Assembly (NCBI GenBank): GCA_022577435.1
Contig: JAKOON010000023.1
Location: 4,957,501 to 5,021,500, forward strand
Length of the DNA: 64,000 bases
Source: Embiotoca jacksoni
Taxonomy: Eukaryota > Chordata > Actinopteri > Embiotocidae
Reading direction: 5' to 3'
Of this stretch, positions 36,201 to 49,935 are shown one piece after another. The notes under the pieces were generated by a model. The model did no database searches. It worked only from the letters and a program-made list of their open reading frames with translations, and had not been told where the DNA came from. A program made the position numbers and the translations under genes. Numbering within the stretch: position 1 is the first letter of the stretch; each line of letters opens with the position of its first letter.

Positions 36201-39200
36201 CTGATATATTTTATTCACTGTAGAAAATCAAGAACGTAATAATCTGATATTGGCTGATACGCCCACCACTATGTGAATAAGGGTAGTTGTGGCACTTAAT
36301 TTTCCCACTTGAAGCACTGATTGTGACCATTATTCCATGCCTTTACTTTACCTTTTAACTGCCTGTCCCTTCTTCCCCTTTTCACCCTTTCTCACGTTTT
36401 AGCTTACACAATCAGGATCAGCTAATGAGCTGTAGAACTGCTGTGATGAAATGAAGGTTTAAAGCAGAGAATATCAAATATCATAAAAAAAATCTTGTAT
36501 TAATCATTTCAGCCCTGAAATACCAATGCCTCACTAGTGGACCAAATTCTGATATCCTAAACATGGGCTGTGCTCAGTAATACTTCCAAAAGGATATATT
36601 TATTATCAGTGACATCAAATTCACTATCGTACATTGAATATAGTGAGTAGATTTTAACCTTGAGGATTTCCACATAGAAAACGGTTGAATCCACTTCCCC
36701 CTCTGAAATTCATCAAAATGGAGATAAGAGTTCTTTCAAGTGTTGAGCTGTGCTGGGTATTAAGTACCACAAGGTCAAATTTAGTGTTCATGTAAGATTA
36801 TGGAAATGTCAGTCTATTGCCTTCCTCTCAACTTGGTAGTTAAGAACACTGAGAGCACAGTGGTTAAGTATGTCATACACAGATAGACGTGTTGATTGTA
36901 TGAGAAGCACCTATTTCAGTCACATGCCAGCTCATTTGTAGTCTTTCAATCAGACAGTTTATAATTTCTGTGTAATTACTCCCATTAGCATGAATTGCTC
37001 CTCTGAAGCTTGAGTGTGTGATGACATACATTTTGAATACAGATAGTTGGGCATGGGCATCGCAAGCTCTGCAATCTTCTCCTTCAAAAGGCTGCACCGC
37101 ATGTCTGAAAATAAGGCAGTTATCGAGTTAATTCATCGGTATCAAAGCATAAAAATCGAATATATCTGCGGCTAAAACTTTATCCTTTAGGGCAAAATGT
37201 GAGCTCAGGTGGATACAGTTTCCTATCTCCCTGTTCTGCAAGCATAAAGAGAATTTTACATTCAGGCTACATTTTATTCACTGACATACAGTTATGGTTG
37301 AGTTTTGGAATATGTGTATTTAGTTATTTGTCCTGTGTTTATCATTTGCTCTCTGTGAGGTTCTTTCAGAGGTTGATCTCTTTGTTGCACTTGAGCTATA
37401 ATTTTCAGAACTTGGATTAAAACTTGATATGGCATTGTAATGTATTATAATTATTATTATAATGTGATATTATTTTGATTAATTTGTAATTATTATTTTC
37501 ATAATTTTATTAAGTTAATTCCTGAGAATACTTTTTTGCACTTTATAAATATACTTTTTTTGTTTTTACAATAAACAGTGACATTTTTTATTTTTGTTTA
37601 GATTGAGGCCATTTAAAAAAAAAAAAAATACATTGTATCAAATATTCTCTCAAAAGACTGAAAAGGCAGCTATACCATATCTGTTGTTTCAGCCTTTGTG
37701 AACAGTGTTTGTGATGAGGTTAAATTTTGTCTGGGTTTTGAAGTAGGAAAATACCACAAAATCACAGAAACATCTTCAACTCCTGCTGCTGCATTGTATA
37801 TTTCTCCATTGTCCACTTGTTACTGACTAGGATCAAACCGATTTCATCAGAACATGTTTTATATCATCCAGCAGACAGCAAAACCTGAATTATTTCATAT
37901 CGACACATGATTCTTCAATCTCTGCAAAAGGAGCTGTTTCTTACATGTATAACTAAATCATTCTTTTGTGCATGAAAATCATTAGTTCAGCAAGTGTGCA
38001 GAGATGAGTCTGACTTTTAAATGGCTTCATCTGCATAACTAGTGAGCTTCAAAAGCTTTTCATAAAATTTACATCAGAGACATTTTTCTGATGCAAAAGG
38101 CTCGTTCTGGACTAGTACGTCTTTTTACCGAAGAGCACATACATGTGCAAAACAGTTTTGGAATGTCATAAATATAATTAAATGTGGCTAAAATAATGAG
38201 AAAGCCATGTAATTGTCTGTGTTTGCCAAATATTGCCGACCATGCATCTGAGCACCAAAACCAGAGCATTTAGCATTTCTAGTAAATCCTTTTATCAGCG
38301 AGCCATTCATATCCTCTCCAAAAGTACGTTCTCCCACACTACGCTGATAGCAGTGGCAGAAGTAGCCTATCTAGATCTATCTCTCCCTGGACTCTCCCCT
38401 ATCTCTCTGTCCTCTGTCCAAGAGACCTACTGAATGACAAACTATACTGTTCTCTGTGGATCAATGACTCATAAGTATAAACCAATTTCCTTTACAAACT
38501 GCACTCTGGGAAATAAACAGACGCACTGCCTTGGGAGCCTGACACTGCATGAGACTTCAGCAGGCCATTATTCATTTTAATGTTGTGGAACTTTGAGAGA
38601 TGCACCAAACTTGAGAGATTAGGCTTAAAAGTAAATCTTGCAAAAGCAAAACTGGGGTCAGAAAATGTTTTATATAAGAGACATCAAGAAAAATAACTAT
38701 TGTACATAAAATAATATTTAGGTGATTGCTTTTTACAACATATCTCTCAGGATAGCAGTGCTTTTTTATGTTTATGAACATTAGCTGAGAATCGTGTATT
38801 TTATCTTGCTGCCAAGCTTTTTGAGATAAATCTTAAGATTCACTTTCCACTCATTTTGCTACACACAACAACAACAACAACTTTAAACTATTTGAAACTT
38901 GCTTTAAGAGGTCACTTCATCACAATCAAATTCAATGACTTTTGGATTTCTTTATTTTCTTGTTTTTGTCAGTTTTCACATTTTCAAAGCAGCAAAGGTT
39001 TTTCAGAAATGTTGTGTTCAAGGATGCTCTAACATTTGAGGCTTCCAAGGAAGCTGCTGAGCATTCATCATTATAAACAAATCTGCCAAATCCATGTCAT
39101 CCTCTTCATACCAGTTCTCTTATTTAGCCTTTTGATTTGGATTTTCTGACAATACAGCTCATCAGTGCAATACTTTCTGGCAGACAATGACCTGTTCTGG

Positions 39201-40686
39201 AATACTAAAGCGTCCTTGAAACGTTGCCAGAGGGTGTGTTGCAAGGGTCCCTGTTTGCAACTGCAATGCAGTGCAACACAATATGTTTAGATTAATCTCA
39301 TTCAACGCAGCAGCACAATATTGAATCAAAACTAAGCTATGCACTGCATTGTTATTACACACTGTGCGATGGTTTGCAATGTGTTGTCAGTTCTGTTTAA
39401 GTTTTATTGAGCTCTCATTTCTAGCTGCATCCAGCACATTTTTGTATGATACAAAAGTTAACGTCCAAAGTTAAAAGACTGCAAAGGAAACAATCAAGAG
39501 AAGTGGCTGAAAAGGCTGAAAACATGAAGAGAAAATTACTGTGTGGAATGCTTGCTGAAAGAAAAAGTGTCAACAAGGGGAAGGAAAAAAGATCTACTGC
39601 AGCGATTAGATGAGCCGTTTATGCTATACTCTTTTGATAATGTAAATAAAATCAGAGCCGATGACAGTAAAGCAAATAAAAGAAACATATCAGCAGTAAA
39701 GATGATTAAACTGAGGTAGAATGGAGATAATGGTGCTTGATATGGTTTGTTTTTCCTGTTATGTCAATGATAGAAAAGGGGCTCTGGTTGAACTCTGAAC
39801 AAGAATCTTCTCCGGAGTCTGTATGTTTCAGTAACATCAGAACTGACAGCTCGTAAATTGGACATTGGTGTTTTCAAGGAGGCATTTTAAGAGTTAGGTT
39901 TTGAATGACAGATGCTTTGGAGTGACGTTAAAGTAATGTCTCCACTTTTCACACTGATCAGTTTTTTTTTTTAAACTCATTCACAAAATATATCAAACTA
40001 TTGCTCAAAAGCTGCTGCTGATGCAATTACAATATAAGAAATATATTTTGTGATATTTTGACTGAACAAAGCCTTTTAGCATTCTTACATACAGTAATGC
40101 GAAGACACTCACGATATAGGAATAGTTTGCAGAGATCTTGTGAGACTTCTTCCCTTTGTGTGAGAACCTTTTGGAATACAGTTCTACAGTAGACGTTTTG
40201 TGTATCTCATTTGTTTGGTAGGAGTGGTGACATCCTGCAGGAAAGTGGTGGTCACAGTGAGTTGTGTTATTAATTAAACTCAAGATTCCACCCATGTTTC
40301 TCAGGTCTGTATCTAAAAAACTCTGAGCCAGGCTGCATTAGGAATAATCAGAGTATCCAATTACAGCTCACACATTTGGCAGTAGGATGCATGCACAATC
40401 ATTTCCTGTAAGTTCTTGCGCGTATCTTTGGCTATTCAAAGTTTGTTGGATAATTGTGTGCCGAGGTTGGAATAAAGAGAAACATGCATACAGATCATTA
40501 GTTTAGTTTTCCAATAAGCTGTCACAAAATAGTGCTTAAAAAGGCTGCAATGCCAGAGAGGAAAAGTGTGTATACAGTTTTGTTTACTTTAGGCCCCTTG
40601 CCTCTCTCCAGTTCTGAATGACTGAAAAGGCACTGATAGTCTTGTTTGTTACATGAGGCCTATATACGTTTGAAAAAAAGCTAAAT
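36201..40686. other. Anonymous noncoding DNA
   Basis: Very AT-rich at 37430-37630 (ATT-rich and A-rich runs). A (CAA)5 run lies near 38868. No gene recognised. Confidence 0.5.
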
Positions 40687-40716
40687 CAACAACAACAACA
40701 ACAACAACAACAACAA
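40687..40716. repeat. (CAA)10 microsatellite
   Basis: Ten uninterrupted CAA units followed by an A-run. Confidence 0.95.
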
Positions 40717-42957
40717 AAAGCTGTTTTGCATTAAGAAATTAAATAAATGTCAAATTCTGGTTTACATTTTGATTATTTATAATGTCATGTGATACTACAG
40801 TAACATACATATTTAAACAGCCGTGGTTGTGTTGAAAAAAAATATTAAAGTTACGTTGCTGGATGTCTAAAATTGTCTTTATAGTTATTGATTGAAGGCC
40901 CCAGTAAAATGACATGAGTGGCCCCAGTGAGTTAAATGATGGTTGGTATAAAGGAACCATTTAAACCCCTTTGCTGTGTATGCACCATTTGTTCTCTGCT
41001 TCTTCTTATTCTTAAATATCCTTGACACTAATTAACAGGAGCTCTGTGTTCTTCAACATCCACATCCATTCATCCTCTCTCTCATTGAGTTTTACACTCC
41101 TTTTACACTCCTTTTCAGTGTGTAAAACACATACGTATTTATTTTTTGCCGCTAGTCAACACTGCAACAGCTAATGCCAACTTTGGACTATTAAATATAA
41201 GCCAGTGTCAAATAAATCTGTAATCCTTTATCAATAATTCATTATCTACAAATTTATTATGGATTTCTGATAACTGCATTGTGGCTGAGTGACGGAGGGT
41301 TTGCTCCATTGATTGAAGCTACTCATACCTTAACCATCAAGGCTGTTTGTTCATGTTGATGGAGTTGCTGTTATACACATAATTGGTTTCCATTTCACTT
41401 GGTTGTTTTCAACCTCTCATTCAAGTAATTTGGCTGCACCCCTAAAACTAAGAGTCAGATCATTCTTGATGTTTCCTACTTTCTATACTTGTATCAAGTG
41501 ACTTTTCTAGTGATTTGGACTTTTTAAAACTTACTTTGTTTCTTTTTTTAATATCTGTATCAGTAAATGTATAGTTATCATTGAAAGGAAAAAAAAAATC
41601 TTCGACAGTAGTGCCAATTGTTGATACTGTGTAGCCGACACCCCTTCCAAATAATCCCTCTTCCCACCTTTTGTGATGGTCTCTGCCTTTTTAACAAAAG
41701 GTCACTGGTTAAATGGTGTTGAATTAGTAGGAGATTTGTAACTGACCAACATCTTTGATAATTTTCAACAATTTCAAAAGAAACACAGTTTACCCACAAC
41801 AAACACAAGTCAGAAACAACAAACAAACAACACCTGCGCAATTACTTCCTACCTCACGACCAGATAAATTGGATCTTTATCCAAAAAAAAAAAAAAAAAA
41901 AATATTTCTGGTGCTCAAAAGAAGCTACTAAGTCTAAACTCTCCTTTGTTTGACAAGCATGAGGGTGGGAAGATATTTGAAGACATCTGTGATGACAGCC
42001 CAAATTGTTCCGTGTTCCATTAACACCAGACAACGCTGAAGTCAGTTTTAAGGTGATTATGCTACATGAATCAATGTAAACTCCACAGTATTTTTCTTGA
42101 GGCAACACCACAGTGTGATAAATGTCAACTACCGGAGGTTCTCTGATGCACTGTGTGAAGCTGACCATATGGTAACAGTTTTTAATGGCTGCTCAGCCTC
42201 TCCCAGCTTTTGTGCACCTGTCTACCTCTATAGTTTCAGCTCTGCATCTGCCAGCAAATTTGCTGAAGCCTTTTAAGCCCAATTTCTCTTCCAACACTAC
42301 TTCAGTGCATCCACTCAGTTCCGAAGAGGTTTTTTGATTGCTTTAACAACACTTGCTTGGGTTCCCTTGATGCTGTCGCTCCCTTTAACAACTACATAAT
42401 CAACAACAAAAATTCCTGTCTTGACTAAATGAAACCATTTTAGAGAGGATAGGGTAATGTTATATCATGAATTGACATAAGATTTTTTTTCCTGAATGCT
42501 CATCTGCAACAGACATTGTTTTTAAGGAGGTCCTTTGAGTTTAGAAGAACTATTTTGTGTATTTGGAAGCCAACAATGCAAACATTTCCACTGCACAGTT
42601 ACAGTGGCTTTTTTTCAACAGGCCATTTAAATAAATCAGAAAGACACTTCCTCCTCATTTACCTACTGCTGCTACAACTAAATGATAAGTGTCTTTCCAA
42701 CAATGTCAACCAGCAGCAAAAACACCCACATTACCCGTTTTATATTTGCTGCACAATTGGTGTTTACCTATTCACAACTCTTATGATCATAAGTTGAGCC
42801 CTGTAGTACAAATTCACATCCTGAATTATGATGGGATATCCAAAATATCAAACGTATTGGGAAAGTGGAAATGCATTTTTGTCTTAAAGTATGAAACGTT
42901 TTTATTATCTCTATTGGTATGTAGAAGTGACTGTCCAAATTGGGATGGCATGGGCAG
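40717..42957. other. Anonymous noncoding DNA
   Basis: A 20-base A-run lies at 41883-41902. Minus-strand frames of 87 and 104 codons flank it but have no recognised domain. A small direct repeat (TTACACTCC twice) occurs near 41090-41112. Confidence 0.5.
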
Positions 42958-43080
42958 GACTACAACCCCGTTTCTGAAAATGTTGTGACACTGTGTAAAT
43001 TCTAAATAAAAACAATGCAATGATTTGCAAATCCCATAAACCCATATTTAATTGCAAATAGACCAAAGACAACATATCAC
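42958..43080 (+). mobile_element. Single end of a DNA transposon
   Basis: The order CTACAACCCC, GTTGTGACACTGTGTAAA, AAATAAAAACAATGCAATG, ATTTGCAAATCC and AGACAACATATCA resembles the terminal region of a common teleost TIR element, whose copies begin TACAACCCCAATTCC. The complementary end is not found downstream, so this is a fragment or solo end. Recognised from family knowledge. Superfamily not asserted. Confidence 0.6.
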
Positions 43081-43510
43081 TGGATTCTTCTTCTACAAAG
43101 TCATGCAGTTGAATTATGTGCAGAATCCAGTTTGGCATTGTTTTGTTGAAATGAGTCAATCAGTTGAACATACTCGTATTATTTACTATTGAAAATTAAG
43201 GTAAAAATGATCTGTAAGGTTTGATGAAGACCTCCAAGGAGCTATCATAGATATTTACAAATACAATTTAAAATTACAGTAGATTAAGTTACTAAAAATA
43301 CATTTCAATAATTGCTTGAAGTTTATGTTGCTAAAGAGCAAGATTATTTTTTCCAGACGTGAATTGCGACCAAATACATATAAATTGGCATTCATCAGGT
43401 GGACAGAAACATGACTTCATTGAATGCTAATGCTGCTCTGTACGCAGGCAACTTTTTGCAAGTATATTAAAGGGTGAGGATACGCCACTGTTGTGTTCAC
43501 ATCTTCTTTA

Positions 43511-43529
43511 CACTGCCCCCTAGTGGCCA
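43511..43529 (-). promoter_or_regulatory. CTCF-like binding motif
   Basis: The 14-mer CTGCCCCCTAGTGG (43513-43526) fits the reverse complement of the published core consensus CCASYAGRKGGCRS at every position, and GCCA follows as in strong sites. The motif is oriented on the minus strand. Occupancy is unknown. In fishes the same string can also be carried by repeats. Confidence 0.45.
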
Positions 43530-44082
43530 ATAATTAGTTATTGCCAGGAGGAAGTTTGATCAAAATTTATTTTTACTCTGTTATTAAGTCACATTATGAG
43601 TGTAGAAGCCTGTTCATAATGTCAGCCTTCACAACTATATATTACTTTTCATAGCTCCTGAAAGTTTCATTGGCTATTTCACTTTTTATTTAATTAGATT
43701 TATTCGATGTTGATGTTTGTTGTAAATCACAGATGGACAAACAAGACATCAACTTCATTTAAGTTAAAACTCATAACGGTGGATTTTTATGAGCATATCT
43801 AGGTTCCAAAACACATTACTAGACTGCATTAGAGACATTTGGGGAAATTAATTCATACAGAGCACTGAAGGGTTTTGATCTTTTGCAAGAGCCATTTTCT
43901 CTGAACCTCCTACTTAATGTTTTGACACTGTTATCCATGTAAATGCTCTGCGCAGTGCTTATGAATACTGAGAGCGCTCTTTTGCACATGAATTGTCAGA
44001 GTGGTTGGAGATCATTTAATTCTTAGGAGATGGTGATTAACACATGCATTCATTTCAGGTTATGCACCTCTTTGATTCCAGC

Positions 44083-44210
44083 AAAAGGAGAGAGACCAAA
44101 AGAGGATGAGGGAGAGAGAGGAGGAGGAGAGATGAAGAGGGAAGAGGGAAGAGGGAAGAGGAGAGGGAAAAAACGATAGAAAGAAATACAAAGAGACAGA
44201 CAGAAAGTCA
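44083..44210. repeat. Polypurine block with (GGAAGAG)n
   Basis: About 128 bp almost entirely A and G on the plus strand, with a GGAAGAG-type tandem repeat at about 44138-44164. Long polypurine tracts with internal repeat symmetry can form triplex (H-DNA) structures and tend to be polymorphic. Confidence 0.85.
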
Positions 44211-47200
44211 CACAGGGATGGAAGAAGCAAATCCGTCATTACTGATATGTGGCAATGTTCAGGGAAGAGTCTTCATTAACGTTGTTGATACTAAGCCCAG
44301 CCTCATTCAAAAGCTCAAAGTGCTCTTTGTGCTTTTGGCAGATATTATCAACCAGCACGACAAAGACTGGAGTGAAAAGCAGCAACCGTGTATTGTACAA
44401 TAAAACAAAATTATGTTTCAATTTCCTCATTATCAACGTAGTCCAACATCATGTTCAATTAAAAGTACTATTTTGGCAGTTTTGTGCACACAGTCAATGT
44501 TTTAGTTGTGGTGGATGTTTGCGAGGGAGAGAAGTGGCTTTGAAAACTGATAAACATATATGAATACATGATGTACATATACACATTTAAAGCAGAGAGA
44601 GAGAGACAGGAGAAGAAAGTTGTATGAAAGGCAAAAAGTGGGACATACGAGGAATGTGAGGGAGCTTTTCTTTATACCGTAATTGCAATATTTAACAATT
44701 TAAAGTGCTATTTAGACAATCATTATCCTCCTCATAATGCCTTCAGCCAATTTCATACTGTATATGATGATATTTTCATCTCTTCAGCACTGCTAATATG
44801 CCAGCACCCTCCTTTGGGTAAATATTGTTTTTAAAGGTCATGTCCCAAATACTAATTCATAGCTCATGCAAAAGGGCAGATGTTCTTGAATGAGAGGTCA
44901 TTTGCACCATCCATACACTGTTATCCGTTATCTGTAATCTTTCAGATTTTCATCTTATCTATTATCCATCTATACATATTATTGTTGGATCAGCAGGAAG
45001 CGGCGGTCACGGTCCCATTCCAGTAGGACTTGAGGGATGTTTTCAACTGTAATGGGCAAAATACTTTGGTCATTCTTTGGTCTTTTGTCACTGATCTCAG
45101 ATGGTTGAATTTTCCTTCGTTAAGAAAAAGTATGTGAAATGTGTTGTTGGTGATGAAAATTTACAGTTCTAGCATTGTCATTCTACCATAGTGTTGTGTA
45201 CAATACAGGGAGGGTTTTCCCTTTAAAATTACATTTTGGTGGTGATTCATAGATTCAGTTATTCTGCCTTTATAGTTACTGACTGGTTTATCAAAACATG
45301 TTGAACGAGAATCATTTTTAGAACCTTGGTCTGAATAATGCACAAAAAAAGGCAGTAAGAGATCAATTCTGTATAATCAGCCTTAATAGTCCTCAGTAGT
45401 CTGTTTCAACTCACAGCCATGTACAGAGTCTTCACTTAAAAAAAGAAAGATGTACAGTTTACTGTTCACTGATCCCCACCCTCTTACTGGCGCTACGCCA
45501 GGTGAGCAAGTGATTGCATCACGAATAGCTGAAAAAATAACTGAGACTATAGCACCTTGTATGAAGTATTCTCATAGGATCCACATAACCACTGCCCAGT
45601 GGCCTGCGGCCTGTAAAACTTTATGCAGGGCAATTTGATTGGTCAATTGGAGTCTGCAATGTCAGTGCATTTTAGATTGTTACTTTTTTCAAGAGACGTG
45701 ACCGATGAAATGCATCATGGGTCACTAAAATACATGTGTGGACAATGAATGCTTTATGAGATGCGGCCAAAGCCTCTCACCGGTTCTTGAGAAAAAAAAA
45801 AAAAAGAAGTCCTCTAACGAAATAGGCTGCAGAAAGAAAGAGGGGCTTTCTACTTTCTTGAAAGCTATAATACTCCTGAGTGGAAAACAGCGACTGATAC
45901 ATATTTTGGACAGGCCTCCAAAAAGCAACTCAAAACGGACTGAAAGAGTGACGTCAGTGTAAACACATGAACAAGACAGCTCTTACATGGCAGTCCTGGG
46001 TAGATCATTGGGTTTCACCTTTGGGAAATCTTACATTATTCCGTAATTCCCTCTTTTTAAACTTATGCTTGGCCACACACCTTTCTGATTTACGTTGCAG
46101 TGGTGACTTGACTCTTCTCTGTGCGCGGCTGCCTAACTAGCTATACACAGCTCGCTAAGGAGTTTAGGGAACAACAGTGAATTGTAGTCACAAAAACGAA
46201 CCTGTATTACACTCTCCCCCTCTAAAGTGCATGATTCTCTGCATTCAAATTGATCACACACTGTACCACCCACCACCACAAGTCAGTTCTCACCATGTCT
46301 ATATATAATCAGACCAGTATTAAGATCAAGGGCTGCCAGTGCCCACAAGTAAACATAAAAAAGGTTCCTGATGCTGTTTTTGCATATTTTGGTGGAAAAA
46401 ACACTGAATATTTCACTGATGCATTCACTCCTAACTTATTTCTGACTTTCCAGATGTGTAAAGTAACAACGTTTTCTCATTATGTTCATAGAAACGTAAT
46501 CTTGTCAGGATTTGGTGTCCTTCAAAATGTATTTGATGTTGCAAATTATTGTCTTGAGGCATTTAACCAGTGACAGACGATGAAGGGTTAAAGTCACAGT
46601 AAAGATTTCCTTCCAAGGGCAGTACATGAAAAATTATTTCACAAAGCATTAAACCAAGAATTCAATTTGATCTATAATGCCCATCATAAAACAACACACA
46701 GGGTCACTTCAAAGGTCTCCTGACAATGAAAAGGACCCTGACTTTATGGATAATAAATATATATATTCTGTGGCTATACATTTTCTACTCCTCTTTGTTG
46801 TGGGGGGTAGAAGCTTAGACTTCCAGTTCCCAAAGTCAGCCTAACACCCCGCAAAATATAGTTTTGTCATAGCTTAAAAAAATGTGCCCCGAGTGTTGTT
46901 TGGATTTTAGCTCTTACCTTAAATGACTCTCATACTGGAAAATAATTTCAATTTTTAAACATAGTTTTGTTACAGTTGGAGCTTGAACACTCGATACTTT
47001 GAAGTTTATCATGATGCAGTTTACGTTTAATTTTTGTATTAATGTGTTTGAAAATGAGGGATGGTATTCTGCCTTATCAGTGCACACATTCTTTCAACCT
47101 TTTTCTTCTTTAATCGAGATCAAAGGATGACATTAAAATATCTATAATGCTGATGAGACATTTTGACTCTGGCCACATTTAAGATGTTACCTTTTTCTCT

Positions 47201-49714
47201 AATTTGTCTCTGCTTTTAGAAGGATGCCCCCAAGCCCTCCCTGCTGTGCAAGTCTCTTCCAAGGGTTGTATAAATCCACAGAAAATAAATGAATGTGTAG
47301 TGCAGCTTTTAGTGGGTAAAAGCACTTTGACCCACAGCAGTCTTTATAAATCAAATTAGCCAGTGTCCTTGAATACTGATTGCTTTTACAGGGGGAAAAG
47401 AATGCAAAATAAATGTAAAAACTGTGTTCGAGTGTAGCACCCATTAGAGTGTGTGTTTGCAAAAGAAATCCATGCTGGATATTTTGATTACTTTAGAAAA
47501 AGGAAAATGCAATTTCCTTTCATCACTAGCACTTGGCTATGACTGCATGTGATGGTGTATAGTAGAAATAAGATGGTGACTAGGGAGCTGGGGAGCAGGA
47601 GAACAGTGATGATGCCTAGTATCGTCATGACTGCTCTGTCACTATATGTGGACAAACTGTGTGGGGATGATGGGGGACAAAGGAGGCGATTAGTTGGACC
47701 AAGCACTCGTAATACTCTCTCAGGGGACCAGTAAGTCAGGCAGCTCAATGCTGCAGCCAGGTTCACTGAGCAATTAAGAGCTGGGAGAGTCAAAGTGGCT
47801 TAGCCTGATGCTCTGCAGCTCTGCGCTAGTGTTAAGAGCAGAGGGTCACTTTCAACCCCGATCAGTCCACCTGTGTCTTAATGTATCCGTCCACACTGGC
47901 TAGAGGAGCTGAGAACAGAGCCAAAGGGACAAGTGAGGCCAAAGCAGTACATCGGAGGAATTATTCTCCCGTTTCCCCATAACTGTGTCTGACATATCCT
48001 CTGGCTTCTCTCCCAGATCATTAGCCATACATATATTTTTTTTCTTTATGCCCTTGTTATCCCCAGTTTCTTAATGAATTATTTATAGTGGGGAGAGTGA
48101 GGGGGTAGAGTGCATTTCCCTTGGAGTAAACATACCAATAAAGGGAGAGTTGGCTGCAATAAAGTTATATGGAAGGCATCATTTGCTCTTTTGCCAGAAT
48201 GGGTTTCAAAGTATTATAAGGCTATCATTTCCCATCTTAAACTTAAAAAAAAAGCACTTCTCATGAAGTGGAAGTAGGGAAACCGTAGAAACCTTGAATC
48301 CAAAGAGCTGGATTTGTATTGAATGGACCTTTTATCTGAACGCCATCATAATTAATTTGTGACACACGAACAATTGATCTGAACTGTAATAATCCCGGCT
48401 GGTGCATAAACTGAATCAATTAAATCCTCTTAGATATTCCATTTTCTGATGCAGTTTGACCTCCATGGAGCAAACTCAAGTTTCAGGTTTCTGCCAATTT
48501 TAGGTGGCTGTCACATATTACCCATGGCTACCTGGCAATCAGAAACAACAATAAAAACCTTACAGTACTGGAAGTATTTTAACAGTAAGGCTTAGGGCAA
48601 TTCTCAAACGGTGTTTTTTTTTGTTTTCCATTTGCTTTTTTTCCCCACCAGATTACAAGAATGAAAGCAGCGATACTTTGATGGGAACAATTTTCAACTA
48701 TCCTGCATTCTTGAGCTCTCCCTCCTTAGTCCTTAGAGAAACAATTTTTCCAATTTACAGCTTCCGCAAGAGTGCTAGAAATATCCATCCTGAAATAAGG
48801 AATCAGCTCTTTGTTACATTTCATTAATTTGGAGGAGAAACCATCAGCTTCATGCAAAGATCACAGTGTCAGAATTGAACAGCACTCTCCTCGCAATGAG
48901 GTTCATGCATGTGAAAGTGGATTATTCTCCTATATATGAATCTGCATTAATTTTTTGCTCATTGAGACATAATTGCTTGCAGAGTTCTAGTCTTTCAGAA
49001 CTGCAAGAGAGGGCAGTGATAGGTCAAAGCAGAGAGCCTGTTAATTGAAGTTGTACATAATAAAAGAAGGGTTGGGGGTGGTGGTGGGGATCTGTTCATT
49101 AATAATTGATCAAAGAGCCGTTAAATTGAAATGTGTTTGCGTCAATTAATCATCCCCCCAGATGCCACTAATCAGCCCTTTCCGTCATAGCATCATAGCA
49201 ATCCTGCAGACTCCACGAGTTGTGCTGAGCTTCAGCCATCATTCATCATGTTTTACTGTGCTCTTAAAGCTGGCCTCAAGTCTGTGACAGAGTGATTAAA
49301 ACACTATTGCCATTGAACGCTGCAGGCTTTACTCACAATCTCCTCTGAAAATTGGTTGCAGTCTGCACTGTGTACAGTGTGAAACTCGATTACCATGTTT
49401 CTATGAGCTATTGATATTCTTTGAACTTTAACAGGGTGGTGGGGCATTCTGTAACAGTCTGTGGTGGCAGTTTTAGTTCTTAAAATGTTTAGTTCAATCA
49501 TCGTCAGGCTCTGCAGTCCCCTGGTTTGTTGAGGGGATGAACACCCACTAGCAGCTTGTGAATGCCACATAATCATATTCAAAAGAATGCACTGAAGTTA
49601 AGAATGACTTCATCACAGCTCATTAGCTCGTTATTACACCCGGACATAGTTTTAAAATATTTCAACATAATGTAGCCCTATATTAACAAACCAAAATTCA
49701 CTTCATTAGTAGAT

Positions 49715-49935
49715 AGAGTCTAGCCACGCTCCACTGGAGATAGTTTCCAGTTGTTGTATCCTAATGGGTGTAGACTTCAGTTTAATTTTAAAACTACTGC
49801 AGCAGCCTTTAACCAATCAGCATTGACCATTTTAACATGTATGTTGTGCACTGAAACCAAGCTATAAACAACAGAGACCATCCCCTAATGTGACCAGAGT
49901 GCAACGCAATGTTGGTAAATGATCATTACAGATTT
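49715..49935 (+). repeat. Dispersed family B, copy 2
   Basis: Collinear with 9303-9520: GAGTCTAGCC, TTTCCAGTTGTTGTATCCTA, GCAGCCTTTAACCAATCAGC, AAGCTATAAACAACAGAGAC, AGAGTGCAACGCAATG, then a T-rich stretch. Possibly related sequence with an inverted CCAAT phrase (CTGATTGGTCCGCCC near 50070) continues downstream but cannot be matched to the first copy by eye. Confidence 0.75.

Larger units (their letters stand above)
43081..49714. other. Long noncoding stretch
   Basis: About 6.6 kb without a supported gene. It contains a CTCF-like motif and a polypurine block (listed separately). The parts 47990-48560 and 49040-49280 look less decayed and rich in homeodomain-type TAATT motifs, so they are candidates for conserved noncoding sequence. 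Open frames up to 107 codons (46250-46573) have no domain. Confidence 0.45.
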
